DNA of 64,000 nt from Halobacillus sp. Nhm2S1 (GTDB taxonomy: Bacteria; Bacillota; Bacilli; Bacillales; Halobacillaceae): the NCBI RefSeq assembly GCF_019599545.1, contig NZ_JAIEZV010000002.1, forward strand, positions 930,001-994,000, in the 5' to 3' direction. This document shows, in pieces, positions 18,698-27,787 of the stretch; within the stretch, counting starts at the first letter, position 1, and each line of letters starts with the position of its first letter. Below the pieces are notes generated by a model. That model was given only the letters and a program-made list of their open reading frames with translations. It was not told the origin of the DNA and did no database searches. The position numbers and the translations under genes are program-made.

Positions 18698-19594
18698 ATG
18701 AATTTCGGCCAAGTATTAACAGCGATGGTGACCCCTTTTGACCGCGAAGAGAACATTGACTTTGATGCAACACGAGCGTTAATCAACCACTTGATCGAAA
18801 ACGGATCGGATGGCCTGGTCATTGCAGGAACAACAGGTGAATCACCGACATTGACGACAGAAGAGAAAGTGAGACTTTACAAGTTCGTTGTCGAAGTTGT
18901 TGACAAAAGAGTTCCTGTCATTGCGGGTACCGGTTCCAACAACACAAGAGCGTCCATTAGCTTGACTAAAAAAGCGGAGGAAGCTGGTGTGGACGCTGTC
19001 ATGCTCGTGACTCCTTATTATAATAAACCAACTCAAGAAGGCCTTTACCAGCACTTCTCTACGATTGCCAAATCTACATCGCTTCCCGTGATGCTTTACA
19101 ACATTCCGGGCAGAAGCGTCATCAACTTGGATCCTGAAACCGTCATCCGTTTGTCTCAAATCAATAATATCGTTTCCATCAAGGAAGCAAGCGGCGATCT
19201 CGATGCGGCGACGGAAATCATCCGTGAAACGTCCGATGATTTTTCTGTTTACAGTGGTGAGGACTCCAACACGCTTCCATTCGTATCTATTGGAGGTACA
19301 GGAATCGTCTCCGTCTCCTCCCATGTAATTGGAAATGAGATGCAGCAGATGATCCAAAGTTTCCGTGAAGGCGATTTTGCTTATGCCGCCCGTCTTCATC
19401 AAAAACTTGTTCCTGTCATGCATGCCATCTTCTCTGCACCAAGCCCGTCCCCAGTTAAAGCGGCTCTGAATGCTAAAGGTGTGGAGGTCGGTGGAGTTCG
19501 TCTTCCCCTCCTGCCCCTTTCAGAAGAAGAAGAAAAGCAGGTACTCGGCGAACTTGAAAAAGTACAACTGAAAGAAGCGGTCAAAGCTTCATAA
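18698..19594 (+). CDS. dapA: 4-hydroxy-tetrahydrodipicolinate synthase
   Basis: A 298-residue class I aldolase, usual length. The Schiff-base lysine is K162 in VSIKEASGD. The catalytic triad residues T45/T46 (AGTTGES) and Y134 (LYNIPGR) are in place. It condenses pyruvate with aspartate semialdehyde, the first committed step to diaminopimelate and lysine. Start ATG with TGAGG upstream. The gene is alone between its riboswitch terminator and a strong terminator. In B. subtilis dapA lies in a larger operon without its own L box, so this placement is of note. Confidence 0.96.
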   Translation: MNFGQVLTAMVTPFDREENIDFDATRALINHLIENGSDGLVIAGTTGESPTLTTEEKVRLYKFVVEVVDKRVPVIAGTGSNNTRASISLTKKAEEAGVDAVMLVTPYYNKPTQEGLYQHFSTIAKSTSLPVMLYNIPGRSVINLDPETVIRLSQINNIVSIKEASGDLDAATEIIRETSDDFSVYSGEDSNTLPFVSIGGTGIVSVSSHVIGNEMQQMIQSFREGDFAYAARLHQKLVPVMHAIFSAPSPSPVKAALNAKGVEVGGVRLPLLPLSEEEEKQVLGELEKVQLKEAVKAS

Positions 19595-19626
19595 GAAAAA
19601 CCGCCCGGCATGGGCGGTTTTTCTTA
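19593..19626 (+). terminator. Terminator after dapA
   Basis: A 14-bp perfect stem (AAGAAAAACCGCCC and complement) around GGCAT. Confidence 0.9.
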
Positions 19627-19743
19627 TGAACAATTTCATATGGGTGTTTCTATTTTTATTCTCTTTTGATTGTCTCAACCCCTTTAGATTTAAAAGGTTA
19701 AGGATAGAGATATTCGGTTAGAAGGAAGAAAAGGAGGGGTACG

Positions 19744-19929
19744 ATGTCCACGCAATGGAAAAAGAAAAAAGACATCGCCCGGTTTATTTTTCTTCTCGTC
19801 ATCATCACCATTAGTCCTTTGCTGAATAAGAGTTTTGATTGGTTTGTGAATCTTGCGATCGTTTTTTTCCTTTACTTTGTCCTGATGTTCCTGATGAATT
19901 GCTTGATTCAGGAAACGAATGAACATTAA
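19744..19929 (+). CDS. Small two-helix membrane protein, unknown
   Basis: A 61-residue protein with a basic N-terminus (QWKKKKD) and two hydrophobic stretches, about residues 12-30 and 33-53. The strong AGGAGGGG site 5 nt before the ATG and the terminator directly after the stop support it as a real gene. I do not recognise a family. It lies between dapA and the convergent ilvE. Confidence 0.6.
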   Translation: MSTQWKKKKDIARFIFLLVIITISPLLNKSFDWFVNLAIVFFLYFVLMFLMNCLIQETNEH

Positions 19930-19964
19930 AAAGCCCCAGGCACCAACACCTGAGGCTTCCCTTT
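19926..19964 (-). terminator. Terminator of ilvE
   Basis: AAGCCTCAGG against CCTGGGGCTT on the leftward strand (one mismatch), followed by TTTTT. It may also serve the convergent small gene. Confidence 0.75.
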
Positions 19965-21025
19965 TATACTTCCACTGTCCACCCATAGCGGTCTTCTTTT
20001 CTTCCCCGCTGAATTCCTGTAATCGTATCATAAAGCTCTTGAGACAGGGCACCGATTTCGTGGTCGTTGATGACCATCTTCTTGCCGAGCCAGTTTAATT
20101 CACCAACGGGCGAAATGACGGCAGCGGTGCCAGTTCCGAAGGCTTCTTCGAGCTTGCCGTCTTCATAGGCCTGGTACAGTTCATCAATTGAAATACGACG
20201 CTCAGACACAGGAATCTCCCATTTACGTAGAAGCTCAAGGATTGATGTACGCGTAATCCCCTGCAGGATGCTTCCACTCAAGGCTGGAGTCACGATCTCT
20301 CCATCGATTTTGAAAAAGATATTCATGCTTCCAACTTCTTCAATGTAGCGTTTCTCTACGCCATCGAGCCATAGGACATCGTTGTTCCCTTCTTCTATCG
20401 CTTTCGCTTGAGCCTGATAGCCGGAAGAATAGTTGCCGGCGGTTTTCGCCATGCCTGTTCCTCCTTTGACAGCACGGGTGAATTTGTCTTCTACGTTTAT
20501 CGTTACCGGTTTGATGCCGCCTGAGAAATAGGGGCCGACTGGTGATAAGATGATCATCAGTTTATATGATTTGGACGGAGCCACCGCAAGGCTCGGTTCT
20601 GTCGCAATAATAAAAGGTCGTATGTACAGTGACGTTCCTTCAAAAGAAGGCACCCAGTCTTTTTCGAGTTGGACTAACTCTTTCAAGTAACCGAGCACTT
20701 CTCGTTCATCGACCGGAGGAATGCTCAAACGGTCACTTGACAAGTTCAGTCGCTCGAAGTTTTTCTCGGGGCGGAAAAGAAGCACGCGTCCATCATTCGT
20801 GCGGTATGCTTTCAACCCTTCAAAAACGGTTTGTCCATAATGGAAAATCATTGCTGCCGGATCGAGCGTCAGCGGTTCATATGGAACGATCCGTGGTTCG
20901 TGCCATCCTTTATCCTCTTGATAGTCCATCACAAACATGTGATCCGTGAAGGTGCGTCCAAAAGGAATCTTTTCACTTTCTGGTTTGGCTTTTTTATGGG
21001 TTGCTTCGACGATGTTCAATGACAT
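19964..21025 (-). CDS. ilvE: Branched-chain amino acid aminotransferase
   Basis: A 353-residue fold-type IV PLP enzyme, the long IlvE form found in Bacillus (YbgE/YwaA). The PLP lysine lies in GMAKTAGNYS, and the cofactor-contact segment EEVGSMNIFF and the GITRTSILELL phosphate loop follow. It interconverts leucine, isoleucine and valine with their 2-keto acids using glutamate. The frame extends 21 codons further upstream, but AAGGAG lies 8 nt before the ATG at 21025, and the protein then begins MSLNIVEA. No T box or CodY site is obvious upstream. Confident. Confidence 0.93.
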   Translation of the reverse strand: MSLNIVEATHKKAKPESEKIPFGRTFTDHMFVMDYQEDKGWHEPRIVPYEPLTLDPAAMIFHYGQTVFEGLKAYRTNDGRVLLFRPEKNFERLNLSSDRLSIPPVDEREVLGYLKELVQLEKDWVPSFEGTSLYIRPFIIATEPSLAVAPSKSYKLMIILSPVGPYFSGGIKPVTINVEDKFTRAVKGGTGMAKTAGNYSSGYQAQAKAIEEGNNDVLWLDGVEKRYIEEVGSMNIFFKIDGEIVTPALSGSILQGITRTSILELLRKWEIPVSERRISIDELYQAYEDGKLEEAFGTGTAAVISPVGELNWLGKKMVINDHEIGALSQELYDTITGIQRGRKEDRYGWTVEV

Positions 21026-21221
21026 TTTCATGACTCCTTTTCTATGGTGGTCTTTAAATATTAGTATCCATTGTACGCTCATCCTCACCTTTTTTAAAGA
21101 GGATTTGACGGAATGGTCAAAATATTTTTACTACACTGTCGCTTTTTTGTATTAAAATGCGTGAACACCTACACTTTTGCTATACTGAGAAAAGGTAAAA
21201 TACGGAAAGGTGGTGTCCCTT

Positions 21222-21905
21222 TTGTTCAAACTGCTCTTAATTGAAGATGACCAGACCCTTTTTCATGAGATGGTCGAGCGTCTGTCTCAGTGGTCGTATG
21301 AAGTCCATGGCATTCATGACTTCAGCCGGGTGATGGATGTATTCACGGATGTCGATCCTCATCTCGTCATCATCGACATTCAGCTTCCGAAGTTTGATGG
21401 CTTTCACTGGTGTCGGATGATCCGAGAACATTCCAATGTCCCGATCATTTTTCTTTCCTCGAGGGATCACCCGACAGACATGGTCATGTCGATGAACCTC
21501 GGTGCAGACGACTTCGTACAAAAACCGTTCCATTTTGATGTGCTGATCGCGAAAATCCAGGCAATTCTACGCCGGGTTTATAATTACAATACCGAACAAA
21601 ATGAATTGAAGACGTGGCTTGGTGCAACCATCGACTACGAACGGAATCGGGTCTCGAATGATGATGGAACGGTTGAGCTCACCAAGAATGAAATGCTCAT
21701 TTTGAAGCAGCTGGTTGAGAGAAAAAGCAAAATCGTCAGCCGCGAAGAAATCATTCACCGTTTATGGGAGGACGAACGATTCGTCAGTGATAACACGCTC
21801 ACGGTCAACGTCAATCGCCTGCGCAAAAAGCTTGCAGACCTCGGTCTTGGTGATGCCATTGAGACGAAGGTCGGACAAGGGTATGTCGCGAGGGGCGAGT
21901 CATGA
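21222..21905 (+). CDS. bceR: Response regulator BceR
   Basis: A 227-residue OmpR-family regulator with receiver (phospho-Asp in VIIDIQLPKFDG; LSSRDHPTDMVMSMNLGADD) and winged-helix domain ending in TLTVNVNRLRKKL. Its sequence is very close to what is known of B. subtilis BceR. The start is most likely TTG at 21222, giving MFKLLLIEDD as in BceR, with AAAGGTGG 8 nt upstream. GTG codons at 21210 and 21213 overlap that site. It overlaps bceS by 4 nt. It should activate bceAB when peptide antibiotics such as bacitracin are present. Confidence 0.92.
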   Translation: MFKLLLIEDDQTLFHEMVERLSQWSYEVHGIHDFSRVMDVFTDVDPHLVIIDIQLPKFDGFHWCRMIREHSNVPIIFLSSRDHPTDMVMSMNLGADDFVQKPFHFDVLIAKIQAILRRVYNYNTEQNELKTWLGATIDYERNRVSNDDGTVELTKNEMLILKQLVERKSKIVSREEIIHRLWEDERFVSDNTLTVNVNRLRKKLADLGLGDAIETKVGQGYVARGES

Positions 21906-22906
21906 TCCGGAAATTCCTTGCCGAACGAATCAGCTGGATCCTTTTAATCGTTACCTTTCAGCTGCTCGCCTTGTTCGTTGCGTTCGTTGACCAAACCGTG
22001 CCGCTTTCTTCCATGCTCTACTACATTCTGTTATCAGGGCTTCTCTTCATCTTTTTCCTTATCAGCCGCTACCGTAAAGAAACCCAATTTTATATGGAAC
22101 TCGAAGAGCGGGACAACGACCTTGATTTGACGACGTTCCCTGAAGCGGATAGTCCTTTTGAGTCGGTTATTGAGACAAATGTACGCGATCAGATGGAACG
22201 GTTGAAGCAGGAAGCTTCCTTTAACCAAAGTCTTCTTGAACAGGAAAAAGACGAACTTTTATCATGGATCCACGAAGTGAAAACACCGATGACTGCGATG
22301 CGGTTGATCATCGATCGGATCGACGACTATAAGCTGAAATCCCAGCTGACCTTCGAGTGGATGCGTATCCACCTCCTTCTGGATCAGCAGCTGCACCAGA
22401 AACGGATTCCATTTATCGAAAACGACCTTTATATAGAAGAAGTGGAGCTTGAACCGCTGTTATTCAATGAAATCAAGTCGCTCCGGTCATGGTGCATGCA
22501 AAAAGGGATCGGCTTTGATATTGATCTGCAAGCTGAAACGGTGCTGACAGATGCGAAATGGCTCGCCTTCATATGCAGGCAGTTAATGACAAATGCAATA
22601 AAGTACAGTGAGAAATCTGAAATCACCATTACAAGCACCGAAGAAGCCGGTCGCGTAAAGCTTATGATTCAGGATGAGGGGCGAGGGATCGATCGGAAAG
22701 ATCTACCCCGCATATTTGAAAAAGGGTTCACCTCAACGACTGAACATCAGGATCAGGCGGCTACCGGGATGGGCCTCTACTTGACGGACCGGATTCGGAA
22801 AGCATTGAAGATCGATATCGAAGTGCGATCTGAACTTGGCCGTGGATCGACGTTCATCCTCCAGTTTCCAGAACCGAATGAATTTACGAAGCTTGGGAGC
22901 ATGTGA
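21902..22906 (+). CDS. bceS: Intramembrane-sensing histidine kinase BceS
   Basis: A 334-residue kinase with two N-terminal transmembrane helices (about 12-30 and 36-55) and almost no extracellular loop, the mark of BceS-type intramembrane sensors. The His box is LLSWIHEVKTPMTAM and the ATPase has QDEGRGID and FEKGFTSTT. It has no sensory domain and relies on the BceAB transporter to detect flux of antibiotic. It overlaps bceR (ATGA). Its stop codon lies inside the BceR-type operator. Confidence 0.93.
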   Translation: MIRKFLAERISWILLIVTFQLLALFVAFVDQTVPLSSMLYYILLSGLLFIFFLISRYRKETQFYMELEERDNDLDLTTFPEADSPFESVIETNVRDQMERLKQEASFNQSLLEQEKDELLSWIHEVKTPMTAMRLIIDRIDDYKLKSQLTFEWMRIHLLLDQQLHQKRIPFIENDLYIEEVELEPLLFNEIKSLRSWCMQKGIGFDIDLQAETVLTDAKWLAFICRQLMTNAIKYSEKSEITITSTEEAGRVKLMIQDEGRGIDRKDLPRIFEKGFTSTTEHQDQAATGMGLYLTDRIRKALKIDIEVRSELGRGSTFILQFPEPNEFTKLGSM

Positions 22907-22923
22907 CGAAACTGTCACATGCT
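22898..22923 (+). promoter_or_regulatory. BceR-type operator of bceAB
   Basis: A perfect inverted repeat, AGCATGTGAC (22898-22907), spacer GAAACT, GTCACATGCT (22914-22923). It includes the TGA stop of bceS at 22904-22906. B. subtilis PbceA carries a very similar GTGAC...GTCAC dyad. A weak -10 TTAGAT lies at 22936-22941. bceAB would thus be induced separately from bceRS. Confidence 0.8.
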
Positions 22924-23006
22924 TCCGTCATTTTGTTAGATGAATCGAAGGAAAAAGATTTCGAGTCCATCTACAATGAAGTCATAGAATGAAGGGGGAT
23001 AACGAA

Positions 23007-23768
23007 ATGAGTTTACTAGTCGCACGAAAGATTCATAAAAGTTACGGAAACAAGTTTATGAAACAGCATGTTCTCGAGGGGATCGACCTTTCCATCCAGC
23101 GCGGAGAATTCGTCACGATCATGGGCGCTTCAGGATCTGGGAAAACTACACTCCTCAACGTCCTATCTTCCATTGATCGCGTCAGTCACGGTACGATTAC
23201 GATTGACGGCCAGGAGATTACGAATCAAAAAGATAAGAAGCTTGCAGAATTCCGCAAGCATCATCTCGGCTTTATTTTTCAAGAGTACAATTTGTTAGAT
23301 ACATTAACCGTTAAAGAGAATATCCTCCTCCCCCTATCGATTTCAAAGGTATCCAAAAAGGAAGCACAGGCGAAATTTGAGTCGGTGGCGAAGGAACTGG
23401 GCATTGAAGACATTCAGAATAAATACCCGAATGAGATCTCCGGCGGTCAGAAACAACGAACTTCAGCTGCACGCGCCTTCATCCACGAACCAAGCATCAT
23501 TTTTGCCGACGAGCCTACAGGAGCGCTCGATTCGAAATCTGCTTCCGACCTTTTAGATAAACTGAGTGAAATGAACGCGAAGCGGCAAGCGACGATTGCA
23601 ATGGTCACCCACGATCCTGTCGCCGCCAGCTACAGCAGCCGTGTCATTTTTATTAGAGACGGCCACATTTATACGCAGCTAAATAAAGGCGACCAGACGA
23701 GACAGACGTTCCTGAAGGATATCATGAAGACCCAGGGCGTGCTTGGCGGGGTGCAGTATGAACATTAA
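23007..23768 (+). CDS. bceA: ABC transporter ATPase BceA
   Basis: A 253-residue ABC ATPase with Walker [10 protein letters not shown], signature ISGGQKQR and Walker [13 protein letters not shown]. It belongs to the MacB/LolD-like group. With BceB it protects lipid II-cycle intermediates from bacitracin-type peptides and signals need to BceS. The ATG at 23007 has AAGGGGG upstream. The frame opens slightly earlier without a site. It overlaps bceB by 11 nt. Confidence 0.93.
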   Translation: MSLLVARKIHKSYGNKFMKQHVLEGIDLSIQRGEFVTIMGASGSGKTTLLNVLSSIDRVSHGTITIDGQEITNQKDKKLAEFRKHHLGFIFQEYNLLDTLTVKENILLPLSISKVSKKEAQAKFESVAKELGIEDIQNKYPNEISGGQKQRTSAARAFIHEPSIIFADEPTGALDSKSASDLLDKLSEMNAKRQATIAMVTHDPVAASYSSRVIFIRDGHIYTQLNKGDQTRQTFLKDIMKTQGVLGGVQYEH

Positions 23769-25701
23769 TCAACTCATCATCCGCAACTTGAAGAAGAATT
23801 TAAAAAACTATTACCTCTATGTATTTGCTCTCATTTTCAGTGTCGCGTTGTACTTTTCATTCGTCACCTTGCAGTATGATCCCTCGATGAGTCAGGAAGG
23901 CTCAATCAAGGGCGAAGCAGCAGTGAGGGTCGCATCCATTTTGCTGATTGGCATCGTAGCCATCTTTTTGCTCTATGCCAATGCCTTATTCATCAAGAGA
24001 AGAAGCAAGGAAATCGGCTTATTCCAGCTGATCGGCATGACGAAAAACCGCATCGCACGTATTCTGGGTGTCGAAAACTTGATTATTTACTTCGGATCCC
24101 TGGCCATCGGAATTTTTATTGGCTTTGCGATTTCCAAGTTAATCCTGATGAGCTTTTTCCGTGTCGTAGGGGTCAATGAAGTCGCGGAGCTCAACTTTTC
24201 ATTCCAGGCTTTTTTTCAGACGCTGATTGTATTCGCCGGAATCTATATCGTCATTATGGCGACGAACTATCTGTTTATTCATAGACAATCAATCCTTTCA
24301 CTGTTCCGTGTTACTTCAAGCGCTCAAGGGAAAGTGAAGAAGCTATCGGTTTGGGAACATCTCATGGGCATCCTCGGCATCGGACTCATTGCATCCGGAT
24401 ACTATTTATCCTCCCAGCTGTTTGAAGGGAGCATTACAACGATCAGCGGATTTTATCTCGCCATGCTCTATATCCTTGGATCAGTCATCATAGGGACGTA
24501 CTTTTTGTATAAAGGGTCCGTACGCTTCGTTTCCAATCTGATCCGCAAAAATAAAAACGGCTATTTGAACATCAATGAAGTCCTTTCCTTGTCTTCTGTC
24601 ATGTTTCGAATGAAGTCAAACGCCTTTTTGCTGACCGTGATTACGACGGTGTCGGCGCTTGCCATCAGCTTACTTTCACTTATGTATATCTCCTACTACT
24701 CGGCAGAAAAATTAGCCGAGACGACGGTCCCTGATGATTTTGCCATCATTGAACCAGAAAAGGCGGACCGTTTTATGGATCGTTTGGAAGAGGAAGGCAT
24801 CGCCTATACAGAAAATCCAATCCCTGTGTACGAAGCGGAATTCAACGTCAAAGACATCCTCGATGCAAATTTGGAAGAGTTGAATTTCAACACCGAACAG
24901 ACGACCTTCCCCGTCATCAGTGAAGTTCATACAGAGGGAATTGAACTCGATGAGGGGGAAATGAAACTCACCGGCTATACGGATTTGATGCAGTCCTTCA
25001 TTTCCCTCCATGATGAAGGGACGGCACAAATTTTAATGGATGGGAACTGGCGAGAACTGGAGTATCAAGGGTTGGAAGAAGAATATGTACTTTCTTCTTA
25101 TTACGTCGCTGGCGGACTTCCGATCGGTGTCATTGATGAAGCATTATTTAAAGAATTGAGCCAAAACTATAATCCGGAGATTCAAACAAAATCCAATCTT
25201 TATACAGGCGTGAACCTTGAAGACTCAGGTAAACAGGAAGAGGCTTATGACATATTTGCTGCTATGGGACTGGATGAAGGAAGAGACAACGGATCCCAGT
25301 GGCACAGCGCGATGTCCCAAAAACAAAACATGGGACTGGTCATGTTCATCGTCGGCTTCCTCGGCCTCACCTTCCTGATCACCTCCGGCTGCGTGCTCTA
25401 TTTCAAGCAGATGGACGAAGGTGAAGACGAAAAAGGAAGCTATACGATTCTTAGAAAACTAGGTTTCACCCGCGGAGACCTCCTGCGAGGGATTCAAGGA
25501 AAGCAGTTGTTCAATTTCGGCATTCCCTTACTGATCGGTCTCCTGCACAGCTACTTCGCCGTCAAGTCGGGCTGGTTCTTTTTCGGAACCGAACTATGGA
25601 CTCCGATGCTGATTGTCATGGGTCTCTACACCGCTTTCTATTCGATTTTCGGACTGCTGTCCGTTCTTTATTACAAAAAAATTATTAAAGAGGCCCTCTG
25701 A
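23758..25701 (+). CDS. bceB: ABC permease BceB
   Basis: A 647-residue permease with ten predicted helices and a large extracellular domain (about residues 315-525) between helices 7 and 8, as in BceB-type peptide antibiotic transporters. Sequence such as [15 protein letters not shown] near 80 is typical. The external domain is thought to define ligand range and here is rather acidic. I set the start at the ATG at 23758, giving [14 protein letters not shown] as in B. subtilis. A 5-codon longer frame lies within bceA. The target peptide cannot be read from sequence. Confidence 0.93.
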   Translation: MNINQLIIRNLKKNLKNYYLYVFALIFSVALYFSFVTLQYDPSMSQEGSIKGEAAVRVASILLIGIVAIFLLYANALFIKRRSKEIGLFQLIGMTKNRIARILGVENLIIYFGSLAIGIFIGFAISKLILMSFFRVVGVNEVAELNFSFQAFFQTLIVFAGIYIVIMATNYLFIHRQSILSLFRVTSSAQGKVKKLSVWEHLMGILGIGLIASGYYLSSQLFEGSITTISGFYLAMLYILGSVIIGTYFLYKGSVRFVSNLIRKNKNGYLNINEVLSLSSVMFRMKSNAFLLTVITTVSALAISLLSLMYISYYSAEKLAETTVPDDFAIIEPEKADRFMDRLEEEGIAYTENPIPVYEAEFNVKDILDANLEELNFNTEQTTFPVISEVHTEGIELDEGEMKLTGYTDLMQSFISLHDEGTAQILMDGNWRELEYQGLEEEYVLSSYYVAGGLPIGVIDEALFKELSQNYNPEIQTKSNLYTGVNLEDSGKQEEAYDIFAAMGLDEGRDNGSQWHSAMSQKQNMGLVMFIVGFLGLTFLITSGCVLYFKQMDEGEDEKGSYTILRKLGFTRGDLLRGIQGKQLFNFGIPLLIGLLHSYFAVKSGWFFFGTELWTPMLIVMGLYTAFYSIFGLLSVLYYKKIIKEAL

Positions 25702-25762
25702 CGAGTGCCTTTTTTCTATTCCGGAGAATGTTCTGGTATAGTAAAAGGACGAGGTGAAAACT

Positions 25763-26383
25763 ATGGACGCTAAAACCATTTTTGAGACAGTGAAAAACCA
25801 CGCCCCCTCTGTTCTCGGACACGAACAGTTCCGTAAGTTCGCTGTCCTTTTACCGATCATCGAGAAAAACAATGAGCTTCATGTCGTTTTTGAAGTGCGC
25901 TCGCATCAGCTTAGAAGACAACCGGGGGAAATTTGTTTTCCAGGTGGGAAAATTGATCCTGAAGATCCTTCTGCAAAACAAGCCGCCATACGGGAGACTG
26001 AAGAAGAATTAGGCGTCAAGTCAGGGCAGTTTACAGAAGTTCATCCGCTCGACTACCTGATTTCTCCCTTCGGCATGATCGTTTACACGTTTGCAGGGTA
26101 TTTAGATGTGACCGAAGAAGAACTCGTACGCAATCCCGATGAGGTCCGCGAAGTGTTCACGGTGCCGCTCTCCTTTTTCATGGAAAATGGACCGCGCATC
26201 CATTACGTCCACTTCGAAGCCCAGCCGGAAGCGAATTTTCCATTCGATCTGATTCCGGGCGGGGAAGAATACAACTGGCGGACGCGTCAACTAGAGGAAT
26301 ACTTTTATATATACGGTGATAAAGTGATCTGGGGGATGACAGCAAGGATCGTTTCCCATTTTGTGGATATCCTGAAAAAATAA
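25763..26383 (+). CDS. Nudix hydrolase, CoA pyrophosphatase type
   Basis: A 206-residue Nudix protein. The Nudix box spans the GGKIDPEDPSAKQAAIRETE segment and EELG. Upstream the pattern RRQPGEICFPGG is the signature of the CoA pyrophosphatase (UPF0035, YeaB/NudL) subgroup. Such enzymes cleave CoA or oxidised CoA into 3',5'-ADP and phosphopantetheine. The ATG at 25763 follows GAGGTG by 7-8 nt. A strong hairpin terminator follows. Subgroup is clear, in vivo substrate is inferred. Confidence 0.85.
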   Translation: MDAKTIFETVKNHAPSVLGHEQFRKFAVLLPIIEKNNELHVVFEVRSHQLRRQPGEICFPGGKIDPEDPSAKQAAIRETEEELGVKSGQFTEVHPLDYLISPFGMIVYTFAGYLDVTEEELVRNPDEVREVFTVPLSFFMENGPRIHYVHFEAQPEANFPFDLIPGGEEYNWRTRQLEEYFYIYGDKVIWGMTARIVSHFVDILKK

Positions 26384-26430
26384 AAAGGTGCCTGCCTATG
26401 CTCTACAGAGCATAGGCAGGCACCTTCCAT
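26381..26430. terminator. Bidirectional terminator
   Basis: Near-perfect 20-bp stem from 26385 to 26426 with a tiny loop, bordered by A and T runs. It serves the Nudix gene and the convergent lipoprotein gene. Confidence 0.85.
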
Positions 26431-26474
26431 TTACTCGCTTACGTCTTCAAAATTCTTGAGTTGGATGTTTCCTT

Positions 26475-27383
26475 TTAGTTCAAACCTTCATAGTCTTCCT
26501 TAATTACTTCAATAATCTTCCCAAGAGTCTGTCCTTTGAAGTTGTCAGGTACCGATTCTCCTGTAGGATTGGCATAATACAGGGCATCTTTCTCCTCACT
26601 ATATACAAAGCCGAAAGCCGTCAGGGCTACTTCCAATACCCGAGGGTTTTCCTCCAGTCCTGTCTGATCTTTAAAATAGTCCGTCGGATAGACCCACACA
26701 TCCACGTCATCCGCTCCTGTATGAACCACGAACAAATCACGATCATAACGGGAGATCCACTGATTTTTCGAGAAGAGGGAGACACCAGTACCTTCAAGGC
26801 CGGATATGCCCGCTAGATTAATACCAAAAATTGCGTTAATCATCTTCCGCATATCATCGCCGGTCATCTTCCCTTCAAAGGTCTGCCAGTATAAATCCAT
26901 TACTTCTACTTTAGTCATCTTAATGATCGCTTCATCACTGACTTCTCCATTGAGGGCTTGTCTCACCCGTTGAAGCACATCGTCAGGATAGGTGCTTGTC
27001 TGCTTTCCTACACCAAGTTCAGAGACCGCTTCAAGGTCAATGCTATACACACCGTTAACGATGGAGCGGATTTCTTCCGGCTTCACTTTTTTATTGTTAC
27101 GACTTAAGTATAAATCCATAGCATCCACTTTGCTCAATGAATGAATCTCCTCTAAGGCACCCGAAAAAGAAAGCCGGCCTTTTTCCTCTTTACGAAACTG
27201 CTTATAAAGCCCCTCTGTTACTTCTTCTGAATACTTTAAATCCTCCGCCTGCTTCAGTTCATGCTTCCAACTCTTCGCCTCAGTTTCTCCGGGTCCTACC
27301 GTACAAGCCCCTAAGATGAAAAGAGACAATACGGTCATAATGGTCATCGATCCCTTCTTCTTTCTCTTCAACCATTTGAACAT
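26475..27383 (-). CDS. Lipoprotein with internal duplication, unknown
   Basis: A 302-residue predicted lipoprotein. A basic N-terminus (KWLKRKKKG) and a hydrophobic stretch end in the lipobox LGAC with C27. Two 40-residue stretches are clearly related: 84-123 (SKVDAMDLY...) and 157-196 (TKVEVMDLYW...), each ending in an IN/VNG(A)-I/Y-GI-L pattern. A C-terminal domain (about 200-302) rich in aromatic and acidic residues follows. The start at 27383 is set by GGAGGG 7 nt upstream, and 31 extra in-frame codons lack support. I know no function. It is probably exposed on the outer face of the membrane. Confidence 0.7.
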   Translation of the reverse strand: MFKWLKRKKKGSMTIMTVLSLFILGACTVGPGETEAKSWKHELKQAEDLKYSEEVTEGLYKQFRKEEKGRLSFSGALEEIHSLSKVDAMDLYLSRNNKKVKPEEIRSIVNGVYSIDLEAVSELGVGKQTSTYPDDVLQRVRQALNGEVSDEAIIKMTKVEVMDLYWQTFEGKMTGDDMRKMINAIFGINLAGISGLEGTGVSLFSKNQWISRYDRDLFVVHTGADDVDVWVYPTDYFKDQTGLEENPRVLEVALTAFGFVYSEEKDALYYANPTGESVPDNFKGQTLGKIIEVIKEDYEGLN

Positions 27384-27787
27384 TGTGTACCCTCCATCAC
27401 TGTTTTGCTGCGGATTCTCCATGTAGACGAGGGGATGAAAGCGAATTCTATGGAGGCTTCGTCTACCGTTGCACATATCTATGTTTACTATAACCGTTCC
27501 TGTCGAATAAAGGAAAGCGATAACTTAAACTTTTACAAACTCTTGAATTACCTTAGGGGGGAAGCGACTCACATCGAAAAGTAAAGATGGTCCATTAGGA
27601 CATTGACTTTTCCGTGTTGGACATGTAGTCGTATCCTCCTTTTTATCACTCTTTTAATCAGCGGTTATACAAGCAGTCTTCTCCTTTACAATTTTTATTC
27701 TAAAACGCTTCACCAAGTAATAAGCCGATTGAAAGTTTATTGCTCCCGAACGGAGAGGGTAAACTAGGCTAAAAAGGAGGCCATTGA
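27384..27787. other. Intergenic region upstream of lipoprotein and cry-DASH
   Basis: About 400 nt between divergent genes. It contains an inverted pair GTAGACGA...TCGTCTAC (about 27424-27468) near the lipoprotein start and the dyad at 27734-27765 near the photolyase start. No ORF with a ribosome binding site is seen. Confidence 0.5.
27734..27765. promoter_or_regulatory. Dyad element upstream of cry-DASH
   Basis: AGTTTA (27734-27739) faces TAAACT (27760-27765), with an inner CTCC...GGAG pair around CGAAC. It lies 22 nt before the start codon. It could be an operator or a leader hairpin. A SigB reading (GTTTAT, 16 nt, GGGTAA) has too long a spacer. Confidence 0.35.

Noticed and set aside
27735-27762. 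SigB-type promoter before cry-DASH (GTTTAT...GGGTAA)
   Set aside because: The spacer is 16 nt, longer than the 12-15 usual for SigB, and the same bases form a dyad.
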